NCBI GenBank assembly: GCA_965215445.1
Contig: CBDCDT010000002.1
Coordinates: 806,001 to 870,000, forward strand
Direction of reading: 5' to 3'
DNA: 64,000 bases
Origin: CBDBLK01 sp965215445
GTDB taxonomy: Bacteria; Bdellovibrionota; Bacteriovoracia; Bacteriovoracales; Bacteriovoracaceae
Made by a program: the position numbers and the translations under genes. The notes beneath the pieces were generated by a model that had not been told where the DNA came from, did no database searches, and was given only the letters and a program-made list of their open reading frames with translations. Shown here one piece after another: positions 26,532-35,787 of the stretch; position 1 is the stretch's first letter, and every line of letters starts with the position of its first letter.

Positions 26532-27473
26532 ATGATGGTGCGTGTGGCGGTTATTGGCTACGGTTACTTGGGGCGTTGGCATGTCGAAAAGGCCATGCAG
26601 CTAGCAGAATGTGAATTTGTTGCTGCGATAGATCATGGGTCTAAGGCACAAGCTCAGTTTCGATCCAAGTATCCCGAGGGGATGATTGTTACAAGTTTGG
26701 AAGAAATCGAAAACGAGATTGATGCAGCTATTATTGCTACTCCGACATCCTGCCATTTTGACTTTATGCGGAAACTGCTCGTTAAAAAGAAACATATTTT
26801 TTGTGAGAAGCCTTTGGTGTCAAATTTAGCAGAGGCCTTGGAAATTCAACGTTTGTGCCAAAATAACGAAGTTGTATTACAGGTAGGCCATAGCGAGCGA
26901 TTCCATAAAATTTGGGAAGAAAGAAATAAGTTTCCAGAATTTTTTGACTTTTCTGGAATAGTTCATATGAGAAGAATGGCCCCTTTCAAAAAACGAGTAA
27001 CAGACGTAGATGTTATTCAAGATTTGATGATTCACGATATAGATTTAATGCTCTATTTGTTTTCAGAGTGGCCGGTAAGTGTTTGGGCAAAAGGTTATAA
27101 AATAAAGACCAGTAAATGGGATTTTGTTTCAGCGCATTTTGAGTTTTCTTCTGCAAGAAGTATTACAGTTACAGCTTCGCGATGCCATCATAGAGAAATT
27201 CGTGAACTAGAGATTATAAATGAATCAGGGTGTTTTTATGTGGATACCATGAATTATAAATCCAAGGTGGTGAGATCAAATAGCGAACAAGGAATGGAAG
27301 AGTTAAATTATATTAGAAGAGATCATTTATTGGAAGAGCAAAAAATGTTTTATCAGGCCATTAATCGAGGAGGTTCGGCAGTTGTTGGCATTAATGATGG
27401 TGTTAATGCTATAAAATTGGCCGAAGCAGTACTTGAAAGCTTAAATAACGGCCAGAAATGCTTAATTGTTTAA
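26532..27473 (+). CDS. Gfo/Idh/MocA oxidoreductase between lpxA and lpxB (GnnA candidate)
   Basis: The protein has 313 residues. The N-terminal Rossmann motif VAVIGYGYLGRWHVEKA and the catalytic EKP (IFCEKPLVS, near residue 93) define the Gfo/Idh/MocA family; the C-terminal half is the alpha/beta substrate domain with DVIQDLMIHDIDLML. In Acidithiobacillus and Leptospira a member of this family, GnnA, oxidises UDP-GlcNAc C3 so that GnnB can aminate it for diamino-sugar lipid A. The position inside the lpx cluster supports that role, but no GnnB aminotransferase is in the window. It overlaps the lpxB region closely. Confidence 0.8.
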   Translation: MMVRVAVIGYGYLGRWHVEKAMQLAECEFVAAIDHGSKAQAQFRSKYPEGMIVTSLEEIENEIDAAIIATPTSCHFDFMRKLLVKKKHIFCEKPLVSNLAEALEIQRLCQNNEVVLQVGHSERFHKIWEERNKFPEFFDFSGIVHMRRMAPFKKRVTDVDVIQDLMIHDIDLMLYLFSEWPVSVWAKGYKIKTSKWDFVSAHFEFSSARSITVTASRCHHREIRELEIINESGCFYVDTMNYKSKVVRSNSEQGMEELNYIRRDHLLEEQKMFYQAINRGGSAVVGINDGVNAIKLAEAVLESLNNGQKCLIV

Positions 27474-27480
27474 TATTCTT

Positions 27481-28644
27481 ATGAATATAAATTGTCTTAT
27501 TGTTGTGGGGGAAAAATCAGGAGAGGAGCATGCCTTAAGTTTTCTCGGTAAAATAAAATCGAAAATCCCCGGACTCCATATTTGGGGAGTTGGGGGAGAT
27601 CAATTGGCCAGAGAAAATATGGAGTTAGTCTACAACTTGAAAGATTTTTCTTGTTGGGGTTTTAGTAAAGTTATCACTAAAATACCTTTTTATATAAAAG
27701 CTGAAAATACTTTATTTAAGAATGCAGTAGAGAGAAATTGCAAAGTGGCCATTTTGGTTGACTTTCAAACATTTAACTTGCGTTTGGCCAAACGCCTGAA
27801 GGCCATTGGTATTGACGTCCTCTACTATGTTGCTCCCCAGGCCTGGGCGTGGAAAAGTTATCGCGTTAAAGTTTTAAAAAAAACAGTCCATACATTATTT
27901 ACCATTCTGCCTTTTGAAAAAAAATGGTTTTACGACAGAGGAGTTGAAAGAATTAGAGCAGTTCAGCATCCGTTGATGAGGGCCTATAGAGATGAAATAA
28001 AGTTTGTTTCCAGCAATCAATTTGGTGAGAAGATCAAACTTTTGCTGTTGCCTGGATCGAGAAATTTTGAAGTTCAGGCCCTTTTGGGCATTTTCATTCA
28101 AACAGTATCGCATTTAAGGCCATTTTCCTTTGAACTGGGGCTGGTGCCTAGTCCCAACGTCAATCGGAGTTTATATTCTCCCTACTTGGGTTCTATAACT
28201 TCTATATTTTCTCATCAAAAATTGGATGATGCGCTCAAGTGGGCAGACATGAGTTTGGCCGCCAGTGGCACAGTTTCCTTGGCCTGTGCGCTTTTTAGAG
28301 TACCAACAGTTGTCGCGTATAAGGTCAGTTTACTCGATGAATTTTTTCTCGATACTTTTACAAATTATAAAGGGTTTTTTTCTTTGGCCAATATCATTCA
28401 TCAAGAGAGTGTTTTTCCCGAATTTGTTCAGGAATTTTGTAGTTCTTATAATTTGGCGAATGCTTTGAAAAATTGGTTGACGAATAAAGATACTTACCAA
28501 AAAGTTAAACAGAAGCTTGTTTTAACATCTGATCTTTTGGATGGAGAAGAAAAAATTGAGGATTATATGGCCGAAGTTATTCTCAAGGCCTATGATAACT
28601 CTAGCTCTTTTGCTCCTGACGTTGATGGAGATATGAAAACGTGA
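27481..28644 (+). CDS. lpxB: Lipid-A-disaccharide synthase LpxB
   Basis: The protein has 387 residues from ATG 27481 in the GT19 family. It shows the N-terminal VVGEKSGEEHA, the DFQTFNLRLAKRLKAIGIDVLYYVAPQAWAWKSYRV segment typical of LpxB, and the late AASGTVSLACALFRVPTVVAYK motif. It joins lipid X and UDP-diacylglucosamine. A TTG at 27466 is in frame, but neither has a ribosome site and the ATG fits the family. It overlaps lpxK by four bases (GTGA at 28641). Confidence 0.93.
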   Translation: MNINCLIVVGEKSGEEHALSFLGKIKSKIPGLHIWGVGGDQLARENMELVYNLKDFSCWGFSKVITKIPFYIKAENTLFKNAVERNCKVAILVDFQTFNLRLAKRLKAIGIDVLYYVAPQAWAWKSYRVKVLKKTVHTLFTILPFEKKWFYDRGVERIRAVQHPLMRAYRDEIKFVSSNQFGEKIKLLLLPGSRNFEVQALLGIFIQTVSHLRPFSFELGLVPSPNVNRSLYSPYLGSITSIFSHQKLDDALKWADMSLAASGTVSLACALFRVPTVVAYKVSLLDEFFLDTFTNYKGFFSLANIIHQESVFPEFVQEFCSSYNLANALKNWLTNKDTYQKVKQKLVLTSDLLDGEEKIEDYMAEVILKAYDNSSSFAPDVDGDMKT

Positions 28645-29720
28645 AGATAGCTTTAAGCAATCTTTTAAATTGGGGTTTATATCCAATTTCCTGGCTTTGG
28701 GAATGGGCCTATCGGATTCGTCGATTCCTTTACACTTACGGGTTTTTTCCCAGGCATTATTTTCAAGTTCCGGTTATTTCAGTGGGAAACTTAAATTTTG
28801 GAGGAACAGGGAAAACTCCTTTTACTTTGTGGTTGGGAGAATATCTCAACTCTCAAGGCAAAAAAGTCATGATTTTGATGAGAGGCTACAAGGGCAAATT
28901 GGAAAGCAGTTTTGGAATACTTAAATCAAATCGTCGTTTGGGATTTGACCCCTTTAAATACGGGGATGAATCCCTTTTATTGGCACGCCGTTTGAAAAAT
29001 GCCTCGATTGTAGTTGGAAAGAAAAGAGCAGATAATCTGGAATTTTATTTTGACAGAGAAAGGCCGGATGTTGTTTTGTTGGATGATGGTCATCAGCATA
29101 TTCAACTTAAACGCCAACTTAATATTGTTCTCTTTGATGCTTTTATGGATATTGATAGCTATAAAGTGGCCCCCAGGGGGTATTTAAGAGAGGGATTGAC
29201 TGCCTTAAGAGATGCAGACCTAGTTGTTCTTGGAAGGTGTGATATTGTTGAACCTTGCCAAATTGACAGACTCAAAAAATTAATAAGTACTCACTTAAAT
29301 TTTAAAGTACCGATTGCTGAAATTAAGTACACTTCTTCTGGTTTTTTTGATTCGTCTTATCACTTGAAATTTACATTAGAAGAAATTCGAGGACGTAAAG
29401 TTATATGTATTGTGGGGGTTGCGTCCCCTGAGCCTTTTTTTGATATGGTAGAGAAACTTGGGGCCAATATCGTTGAAAAAGTGGCCCTTCCCGATCATCA
29501 CTTTATAACCCATGCCGAGGCAAAAAAATACCTTCAATTGGCCAAACAAAAAAAGGCCCTTTTGGTGACGACAGAAAAAGATATGGTTAAGATGAGGGGG
29601 ATTTTTGATGATGAGAAGATCGTTTATTTGGAAATTCAAGTTGAATTTATCTCTGGAGAGGAAAAAGTAAGGGAGATGATTACTCAAGTAGTTGAATTTG
29701 CACATGTTTCTTTAAGATAA
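28641..29720 (+). CDS. lpxK: Tetraacyldisaccharide 4'-kinase LpxK
   Basis: The protein has 359 residues. The P-loop-like GNLNFGGTGKTPF (near residue 50) and VVLLDDGHQHIQLKR match LpxK, which phosphorylates the 4' position of the lipid A precursor at the inner membrane. GTG 28641 overlaps the lpxB stop. An intact LpxK implies that a 4'-phosphate is added at least transiently, which is relevant because lipid A of Bdellovibrio is reported to lack phosphate. Confidence 0.93.
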   Translation: MKIALSNLLNWGLYPISWLWEWAYRIRRFLYTYGFFPRHYFQVPVISVGNLNFGGTGKTPFTLWLGEYLNSQGKKVMILMRGYKGKLESSFGILKSNRRLGFDPFKYGDESLLLARRLKNASIVVGKKRADNLEFYFDRERPDVVLLDDGHQHIQLKRQLNIVLFDAFMDIDSYKVAPRGYLREGLTALRDADLVVLGRCDIVEPCQIDRLKKLISTHLNFKVPIAEIKYTSSGFFDSSYHLKFTLEEIRGRKVICIVGVASPEPFFDMVEKLGANIVEKVALPDHHFITHAEAKKYLQLAKQKKALLVTTEKDMVKMRGIFDDEKIVYLEIQVEFISGEEKVREMITQVVEFAHVSLR

Positions 29721-29808
29721 TTTTTATAACGAAATGCGTCTTTTGGAGATATTTTATGGCGCATAGAGGTATTTTCGTGAGTGGCCTGGCCAAATGAGAT
29801 AAAAGGTC

Positions 29809-29837
29809 TTAACATACGCAATCCACTCGGGTACTGT
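29809..29837 (+). promoter_or_regulatory. Possible promoter for rpsA
   Basis: TTAACA (29809-29814), 17 bases and TACTGT (29832-29837) lie in the 160-base gap before rpsA. The -10 is weak. The rest of the gap holds no other recognisable element. Confidence 0.3.
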
Positions 29838-29881
29838 ACGATCAATGACTTGTGAGAGATAAGGTTTTGAGAGGAAAAATG

Positions 29882-31648
29882 ATGAGTAGCGAGCAAACAA
29901 AGCAAAAATGGATGGAAGATTTTGAAGTCGTTTTTGGTGAAGATGCTGAAGAAAAGCAGCAGTCTGAATTTGATAAAATGATGACTGGTCATCAAGGCCA
30001 GACCTTTGTAGAGGGGGAAGTCTATAACGGGAAAATCACCAATGTTGGTGGCGATTACACAATGGTGGATATTGGATACAAGCAAGAAGGCCTGGTTTCA
30101 ACCCGAGAGTTTATGAATTATGACGGTACTCTCAAAGTTAAAGAGGGAGATGATATTGAGGTTTATCTTGAAAAGCTTGAATCCTCTCTTGGGAACTTGG
30201 TGCTTTCTCGGGATAAGGCAGAAATTCTCAAGGCCTGGGATAAAATCTCTGAGGCCTGTGAATCTGGAAAACCGTTGGAAGGTACGGTTGTAACGAAAGT
30301 TAAAGGAGGACTTTCTGTCGATATTGGAGTTAAGGCCTTTTTGCCCGGCTCTCAAATTGACCTTCGTCCAACCCGCTATCTCGATAAGTATGTGGGCAAG
30401 CGGATGGAGTTTAAGGTTATCAAGTTTAATAAAAAGCGCGGCAATATCGTTCTTTCGAGAAGGGCCATTTTACAAGAGGAGCGAAGCAAGCTAAGAGGCA
30501 AAATCCTCGATCAGATAGAAGAGGGAATGGTTGTTAAGGGTGTTGTTAAAAATATTACCGATTATGGAGCTTTTATTGATCTCGGAGGCATTGATGGCCT
30601 TCTTCACATTACTGATATGTCCTGGGGGAGAGTTAAACGTCCATCCAGCATTCTTTCTGTTGGAGAGGAAATTGAGGTAAAAGTTCTTAAATTTGATAGA
30701 GACAAGGAGCGTATTTCCTTGGGCCTTAAGCAGGTTCAGGCCAATCCCTGGGATGAAGTGCTTGCAAAATACCCTGTTGGCAAACAAGTTTCTGGGGAGA
30801 TAGTCAGTGTTAAAGATTATGGTATTTTTATAGAGTTGGATGATGGGATTGAAGGGCTGGTTCATGTTTCTGAAATGAGCTGGGTTGGTAAAATAAAAAA
30901 TCCAATGAAGCATTTTACGGTGGGGGAAAATATTGAGACACAAGTTCTCGATGTTGATGTGGAGAACAAAAGAATTTCTCTCGGTATTAAACAGCTTCAA
31001 CCAAACCCCTGGGATAAACTGGAAACAAAATATCCACTCGGTGAGAAAATAACCTGTAAAGTAAAAACAGTTGTGGATTTTGGAACTTTTGTTGATTTTG
31101 GTGAAGAAGTAGATGCCTTCATTCACGTTTCTGATTTTTCCTGGACGAAGAAAAATGTTAATCCTCGCGATGAACTTAAGGAAGGTCAAGAAATCGAAGC
31201 TGTTGTGCTAAGTATAGACCGAGAAAGTGCTAAATTTTGTCTTGGGATCAAACAACTTGAAGAAAATCCTTGGGAGAAAATTGAAGAACAATTTTCAGAG
31301 GGAATGGTTGTTGATGTTACTGTGACGAAAGTGACTGATTTTGGTGCTTTAGTTGAGTTAATTCCAGGAATTGAAGGATTTATTCACGTCTCAGAGCTTT
31401 CTGAAGAGCGAGTTGAAAAACCTGAGGAGGCCATTCAAAAAGGACAGAGTGTCAAGGCCATGGTTCTTTCTCTTGATAAAGAGGTTAAAAAAATAGCTCT
31501 CTCCATAAAATCTGCTCTCAAAAAAGAAGTAGAAGGGCATGTAGAAGATCAAGAAGCGAAGACGGCCACTTTGGCAGACAAGTTCAAAGAGTTTCCTGTT
31601 GAAGGGGCAAGTACAACAACTTCCGAAACCCCTTTGGCGGATGAATAA
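29882..31648 (+). CDS. rpsA: 30S ribosomal protein S1
   Basis: The protein has about 588 residues with six S1 (OB-fold) repeats. Repeats 3-6 are the best conserved (DYGAFIDLGGIDGLLHITDMSW, DYGIFIELDDGIEGLVHVSEMSW, DFGTFVDFGEEVDAFIHVSDFSW, DFGALVELIPGIEGFIHVSELS). Repeats 1-2 are the ribosome-binding pair. S1 brings mRNAs with structured or weak ribosome sites to the 30S subunit, which fits the many weak sites here. The GAGAGG ribosome site lies seven bases before ATG 29882 (an ATG at 29879 is also possible); an upstream GTG at 29852 is unlikely. Confidence 0.96.
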   Translation: MSSEQTKQKWMEDFEVVFGEDAEEKQQSEFDKMMTGHQGQTFVEGEVYNGKITNVGGDYTMVDIGYKQEGLVSTREFMNYDGTLKVKEGDDIEVYLEKLESSLGNLVLSRDKAEILKAWDKISEACESGKPLEGTVVTKVKGGLSVDIGVKAFLPGSQIDLRPTRYLDKYVGKRMEFKVIKFNKKRGNIVLSRRAILQEERSKLRGKILDQIEEGMVVKGVVKNITDYGAFIDLGGIDGLLHITDMSWGRVKRPSSILSVGEEIEVKVLKFDRDKERISLGLKQVQANPWDEVLAKYPVGKQVSGEIVSVKDYGIFIELDDGIEGLVHVSEMSWVGKIKNPMKHFTVGENIETQVLDVDVENKRISLGIKQLQPNPWDKLETKYPLGEKITCKVKTVVDFGTFVDFGEEVDAFIHVSDFSWTKKNVNPRDELKEGQEIEAVVLSIDRESAKFCLGIKQLEENPWEKIEEQFSEGMVVDVTVTKVTDFGALVELIPGIEGFIHVSELSEERVEKPEEAIQKGQSVKAMVLSLDKEVKKIALSIKSALKKEVEGHVEDQEAKTATLADKFKEFPVEGASTTTSETPLADE

Positions 31649-31888
31649 TTAGTTGTGTTCTTTTATTTCGTGGGTGATGGCCGCTTTAAGCTTTTCTTGT
31701 GCTTGAGCATCAATTCCTAGGCTGGTGGCCAAAGTTTCAACGGAACTGGGTTCTTGGAGTGTGACTTCTACTCCTAAATGTTCCATTTGCTTGGCAAATT
31801 CAAAGGCCTTTTCCCTTTCTTCTATGCTGCAACGAAAAAGCTCTTGTTCTGCCTGATCAACAACCCGGACAAAGCTTTTTTGATTCAA
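31649..31888 (-). CDS. Small conserved-looking protein at the end of the peptide ABC operon
   Basis: The protein has 79 residues, is acidic and helical, and has no signal peptide or membrane segment. The TTG start at 31888 follows a strong AGGGGGT site with a four-base gap. It lies 27 bases after the last ABC gene on the same strand, and its stop directly abuts the rpsA stop on the other strand. I do not recognise the family. The ribosome site and operon position support expression. Confidence 0.6.
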   Translation of the reverse strand: MNQKSFVRVVDQAEQELFRCSIEEREKAFEFAKQMEHLGVEVTLQEPSSVETLATSLGIDAQAQEKLKAAITHEIKEHN

Positions 31889-31915
31889 TTGACCCCCTGT
31901 GTCTGTTCAATAGTA

Positions 31916-32857
31916 TCAATCGACATGAAAGCAGGCAACTGAACGATTCTTTTTAAATTCTAAAGAAGGGCGTTGAGTAGAACATTTTTCCGTCGCTATG
32001 GGACAACGCTTGTGAAAGGCACAGCCTGAGGGAGGGGAAAAGGGGGAAGGCAATTCTCCCTGAATAGATTCACTGGGTGTTTTTTTATTCAAAGTAGGAG
32101 AACTGGCAATCAAGGCCTTGGTATAAGGGTGTTGTGGCCTTTCAAAAACTTCTTCTCGGTTTCCATATTCAACGATACGACCTAAATACATCACCATAAT
32201 AGTGTCAGAGACGTGATGGATAACATTAAGATTATGGCCAATAAAAAGATAGGATAAATTCATTTCATCCTGGAGTTCGATGAGCAGATTTAAAACTTGC
32301 GCTTGGATGGAAACGTCGAGAGCACTAACCGGCTCATCACAAATGAGGATTTTTGGTTTTAAGCTTAAAGCGCGGGCAATTCCTATGCGTTGTCTTTGTC
32401 CCCCTGAAAACATATGGGGATAGCAATGGGCCAGCTCTGGCCTGAGGCTTACTTTGCGCATGAGTTTTATGGCCTCATCATAACATTCACGTTGTGAGAG
32501 ACGGGTATTGATAAACAAGGGTTCGGCAATGAGACGCCAGGCAGGCTTTCTTGGATTCAAGCTGGAATAAGGGTCTTGGAAAATCATTTGAATGGCCTGA
32601 TGGCGTTCGGTTAGATTTAAAGATTCTATGGGCCGGTCGCAATAGGTAATTTCTCCAGAGGTTGGAGTTTCAACTCCGACAAGATTCTTTGCCAATGTCG
32701 ATTTTCCGCACCCTGATTCACCGACAATGCCCAAAGTTTTATTTTTTTGAAGGTCAAAGGATACATCCGACAGGGCCTTTATTTGTTGAACCTTTTGAAA
32801 GTCTTTCTTTACTGGGTAATACTTTTTCAAATTTTTAACTTGCAGAATAAGACTCAC
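31916..32857 (-). CDS. oppF: Oligopeptide/dipeptide ABC importer ATPase (OppF/DppF type)
   Basis: The protein has 313 residues: Walker A GESGCGKSTLAKNL, signature FSGGQRQRIGIARAL, Walker B ILICDEPVSALDVS, and the C-terminal oligopeptide-transporter extension with clustered cysteines (CAFHKRCPIATEKC). The GTG start at 32857 lies nine bases after the upstream ATPase. It is paired with the OppD-type ATPase to power the two permeases of this operon. Confidence 0.93.
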   Translation of the reverse strand: MSLILQVKNLKKYYPVKKDFQKVQQIKALSDVSFDLQKNKTLGIVGESGCGKSTLAKNLVGVETPTSGEITYCDRPIESLNLTERHQAIQMIFQDPYSSLNPRKPAWRLIAEPLFINTRLSQRECYDEAIKLMRKVSLRPELAHCYPHMFSGGQRQRIGIARALSLKPKILICDEPVSALDVSIQAQVLNLLIELQDEMNLSYLFIGHNLNVIHHVSDTIMVMYLGRIVEYGNREEVFERPQHPYTKALIASSPTLNKKTPSESIQGELPSPFSPPSGCAFHKRCPIATEKCSTQRPSLEFKKNRSVACFHVD

Positions 32858-32866
32858 AGATTTTCC

Positions 32867-33847
32867 TTACTTTGTTTGGCGTTTATCGGTGGGAAAAGGG
32901 CAGCGAACCAAGCGGTCATTAAAATTCATTAGGGCGGGGGGAGTATGATGACATTCCGTTTGTGCGTAAGAGCAGCGTGGGGCAAATTGGCAACCCAGGG
33001 GCCTTTGATTGAGGCGGGGAACCATGCCTGGAATGGAATGAAGTTTTTGGCGAAATGCTGTATCTTTGCGCCCGGGCAGAGAGTTGAGCAGGCCTTCTGA
33101 ATAGGGATGTTGGGGAGAGTAAATGATTTGTTGGGGAGTTCCCCGCTCGACAATTTCTCCAGAATACATGACCTGGATATGGTCGGCGATGTCGGCCACA
33201 ACTTCCAAGTCATGGGTAATAAAAATAAGGCCCATTTGATTTTCTACTTGAATTTTTTTAAGCAGCTTGAGAATTTGGTCTTGAATTGTCACATCCAAGG
33301 CGGTGGTAGGCTCATCGGCAATCAAGAGCTTGGGGACTCCCGCCAGTGCCATAGCAATCATAACCCGTTGTCCCATACCGCCAGAAAGTTCGTGGGGATA
33401 GGCCTTGATACGTTCGCCAGGTGCGGGGATGCCCACTTCTTCCAATAAGTGGAGGATCCTTTTTTGGCGCTCGATTTTTGTCATGGCGGGATGATGCACC
33501 CGAAGTGTCTCGTCAATTTGAAAACCAACGCTATAGCTGGGATTGAGTGCAGTCATGGGGTCTTGAAAAATCATGGCGATGTCCCCACCTCTTAGGTTTT
33601 GCCATTCTTTTTCAGTAAGAGAGAGCAAGTCCTTCCCGGAAAAATTCATTTTGCCGGCCTTGAGATGAGCATTGCTGGGGAGGAGATTCATCATCGCCAA
33701 GTTGGTGACTGATTTGCCACAGCCGGATTCGCCCACGATTCCCAGAGTTTCGCCAGGTTCAAGTTGGAAAGATACTTGGCGCACGGCCTGAAGAATGCCT
33801 TTGGAAGTTTCAAAATCAATGGATAAATTTTCTATTTCTAACAACAT
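32867..33847 (-). CDS. oppD: Oligopeptide/dipeptide ABC importer ATPase (OppD/DppD type)
   Basis: The protein has 326 residues: Walker A GESGCGKSVTNLAM, signature LSGGMGQRVMIAMAL, Walker B LLIADEPTTALDVT, and a C-terminal cysteine-rich extension (CQFAPRCSYAQTEC). It is the second nucleotide-binding subunit of the peptide importer. Codon use is visibly richer in G and C than in the flagellar block, as for the whole operon. Confidence 0.93.
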   Translation of the reverse strand: MLLEIENLSIDFETSKGILQAVRQVSFQLEPGETLGIVGESGCGKSVTNLAMMNLLPSNAHLKAGKMNFSGKDLLSLTEKEWQNLRGGDIAMIFQDPMTALNPSYSVGFQIDETLRVHHPAMTKIERQKRILHLLEEVGIPAPGERIKAYPHELSGGMGQRVMIAMALAGVPKLLIADEPTTALDVTIQDQILKLLKKIQVENQMGLIFITHDLEVVADIADHIQVMYSGEIVERGTPQQIIYSPQHPYSEGLLNSLPGRKDTAFRQKLHSIPGMVPRLNQRPLGCQFAPRCSYAQTECHHTPPALMNFNDRLVRCPFPTDKRQTK

Positions 33848-33857
33848 GGTAAAAAAC

Positions 33858-34760
33858 TTATTTTTTTAAACGTGGGTCGAGAGCGTCTCGAAGCCCATCT
33901 CCAAAAATATTAAAAGCGACTACAACCAATAAAAGGCATAATCCGGGCAATGTTACCATCCAAGGAGAGCTTTGGATAAAAGCGCGGGAGTCGGCAAGCA
34001 TAACACCCCATTCGGGAAGTGGTGGTTGGGTTCCCAGCCCAAGAAAGCCTAAAGCGGCGGCATTGAGAACGCCTTCACTAAAGCCGAGACTGGCCTGAAC
34101 GATGAGAGGTGCCAGGCAGTTGGGCAGAACTTCATAAAACATGATTCTGAAGCGTCCAGCGCCGAAAGTTTTGCTGGCCATAATATATTGTTTGTTTTTT
34201 TCTTCCATCGCACTGGCGCGTACAATCCTAATAAAGCTCGGTAAGGCGACTACCGCTACAGCAACTATGGCATTCATCATTCCAGGGCCTAAAACGGAAA
34301 CAACCACAATGGCCAATAAGATACTTGGAAAGGCCATTAAAATGTCCACAGCTCGCATAATCAAGGTATCAACCCAACCTCCCAGATAACCGCTAGAAAG
34401 CCCAACAAGAGTTCCTATAGATGCCGATAACAAAACCACAGTCATGCCGATTCCCATGGAAAGGCGGGCGCCGTAAATAAGGCGACTGAGAATATCGCGT
34501 CCAACATCATCTGTTCCCAATAGAAAGGAGGTATTTCCTCCTTCAGCGAAGGCGGGAGGTAGGCGCAAAGCATCGCTGCCGTGGAGAATTGTTGGGTCGT
34601 AGGGTGCCAACAGGGGAGCGGCCAAGCTGATAAAAATGAAAATGAGGATGAGGACAAGCCCTGCAACAGCACCTTTGTTTTGTTTGAACTGATCCCATAG
34701 CTCCCTTTTAAGGGAGGGAACGTCTTGAAGTTCTTCTTGGATTTCTTTTGCAATTTCCAC
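33858..34760 (-). CDS. oppC: Peptide ABC importer permease (OppC/DppC type)
   Basis: The protein has 300 residues with an N-terminal OppC-type segment (LWDQFKQNKGAVAGLVLILIFIFISLAAPLLAPYDP), six membrane helices in total, and the EAA loop region with FLGLGTQPPLPEWGVMLADSR. It forms the channel with the OppB-type permease. The GTG start at 34760 lies four bases after oppB, with no ribosome site, so it is probably coupled. Confidence 0.92.
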   Translation of the reverse strand: MEIAKEIQEELQDVPSLKRELWDQFKQNKGAVAGLVLILIFIFISLAAPLLAPYDPTILHGSDALRLPPAFAEGGNTSFLLGTDDVGRDILSRLIYGARLSMGIGMTVVLLSASIGTLVGLSSGYLGGWVDTLIMRAVDILMAFPSILLAIVVVSVLGPGMMNAIVAVAVVALPSFIRIVRASAMEEKNKQYIMASKTFGAGRFRIMFYEVLPNCLAPLIVQASLGFSEGVLNAAALGFLGLGTQPPLPEWGVMLADSRAFIQSSPWMVTLPGLCLLLVVVAFNIFGDGLRDALDPRLKK

Positions 34761-34764
34761 AGGG

Positions 34765-35787
34765 TTAGGCCCTCATTTTGGGATTGACCAAGGTGTAGAG
34801 CAAATCAATGAGGACGTTGATGATAACAATCATGGTTGCGATGAAGAGAACGCCACCTTGAACGACCGGGTAATCGCGAGAATTGATACTGGCCACGAGC
34901 CATTTCCCAATGCCTGGCCAGGAAAAAATAGTTTCCGTCAAAATGGCCCCTGTAATCAGGCTTCCAAACATAAGCCCGACAGTTGTAATGATGGGAATGA
35001 GGGCATTTCTCAAAGCGTGAAGGGCAACAACTTGGTAGTAGGGAAGCCCTTTGGCCCGTGCCATGCGAATATAATCTTCGCCGAGAACCTCCAGCATTGA
35101 GGAACGGGTCATGCGCGCAACCACGGCCAGAGGAATGGTTCCTATCGCCACTGCGGGCAAAATAAGGTGAGAAAGAGCACTTTTAAAAGGGGCCAATCCT
35201 TCACGAGCAAGAAGTTCCCGGTCGATAAGAGTATCAATCAGTAAAAAACCGGTGATGGGTTCAATATCGTAAAGAACTCCGATACGGCCGGAAACTGGAG
35301 TGATACCAAGTTGAACGGAAAAGACAATAATGAGAATGAGACTCCACCAAAAAATGGGCATCGAGTAGCCCAATAAACTTCCCCCCATGAGAAAATAGTC
35401 AAAGAAACTATTGCGTCTGATGGCGGCAATAATACCCAAAATAATGCCGAGGAGTGTGGCCGGGATAAGAGCGGTAATTCCCAATTCCAAAGTGGCCGGA
35501 AAGCGGTCAAAAAATTCTTCGGTGACAGGTTTCTTGCTGATGATGGAATTTCCCAAATCCCCTTGTATGGCCTTTTTTAGGAAGACCCAGTATTGTTCGA
35601 CTATTGACTTGTCGAGTCCCAAATCACGGCGCATTTCCTGATAGACTTGAGGGTCTGCGCCTCTTTCTCCCAGCAAAAGCATGACCGGGTCACCTGGGAT
35701 AAGGCGAATGAGAAAAAAGACGAGCAGGGATATTCCCAGCAGAGTGAGAACCAACTCTTTAGACCGCTTGAGAAGAAAACGCCACAT
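34765..35787 (-). CDS. oppB: Peptide ABC importer permease (OppB/DppB type)
   Basis: The protein has 340 residues with six membrane helices. It shows the family N-terminus (LLKRSKELVLTLLGISLLVFFLIRLIPGDPV), DYIRMARAKGLPYYQVVALHALRNALIP and the C-terminal FSWPGIGKWLVASINSRDYPVVQG. ATG 35787 shares its A with the stop of the binding-protein gene (TAATG), so the two are coupled. Confidence 0.93.
   Translation of the reverse strand: MWRFLLKRSKELVLTLLGISLLVFFLIRLIPGDPVMLLLGERGADPQVYQEMRRDLGLDKSIVEQYWVFLKKAIQGDLGNSIISKKPVTEEFFDRFPATLELGITALIPATLLGIILGIIAAIRRNSFFDYFLMGGSLLGYSMPIFWWSLILIIVFSVQLGITPVSGRIGVLYDIEPITGFLLIDTLIDRELLAREGLAPFKSALSHLILPAVAIGTIPLAVVARMTRSSMLEVLGEDYIRMARAKGLPYYQVVALHALRNALIPIITTVGLMFGSLITGAILTETIFSWPGIGKWLVASINSRDYPVVQGGVLFIATMIVIINVLIDLLYTLVNPKMRA

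Noticed and set aside
30491..31189. A 232-codon open frame antisense to rpsA
   Set aside because: It mirrors the S1 repeats on the other strand, has no ribosome site and no family features; it is a shadow of rpsA.
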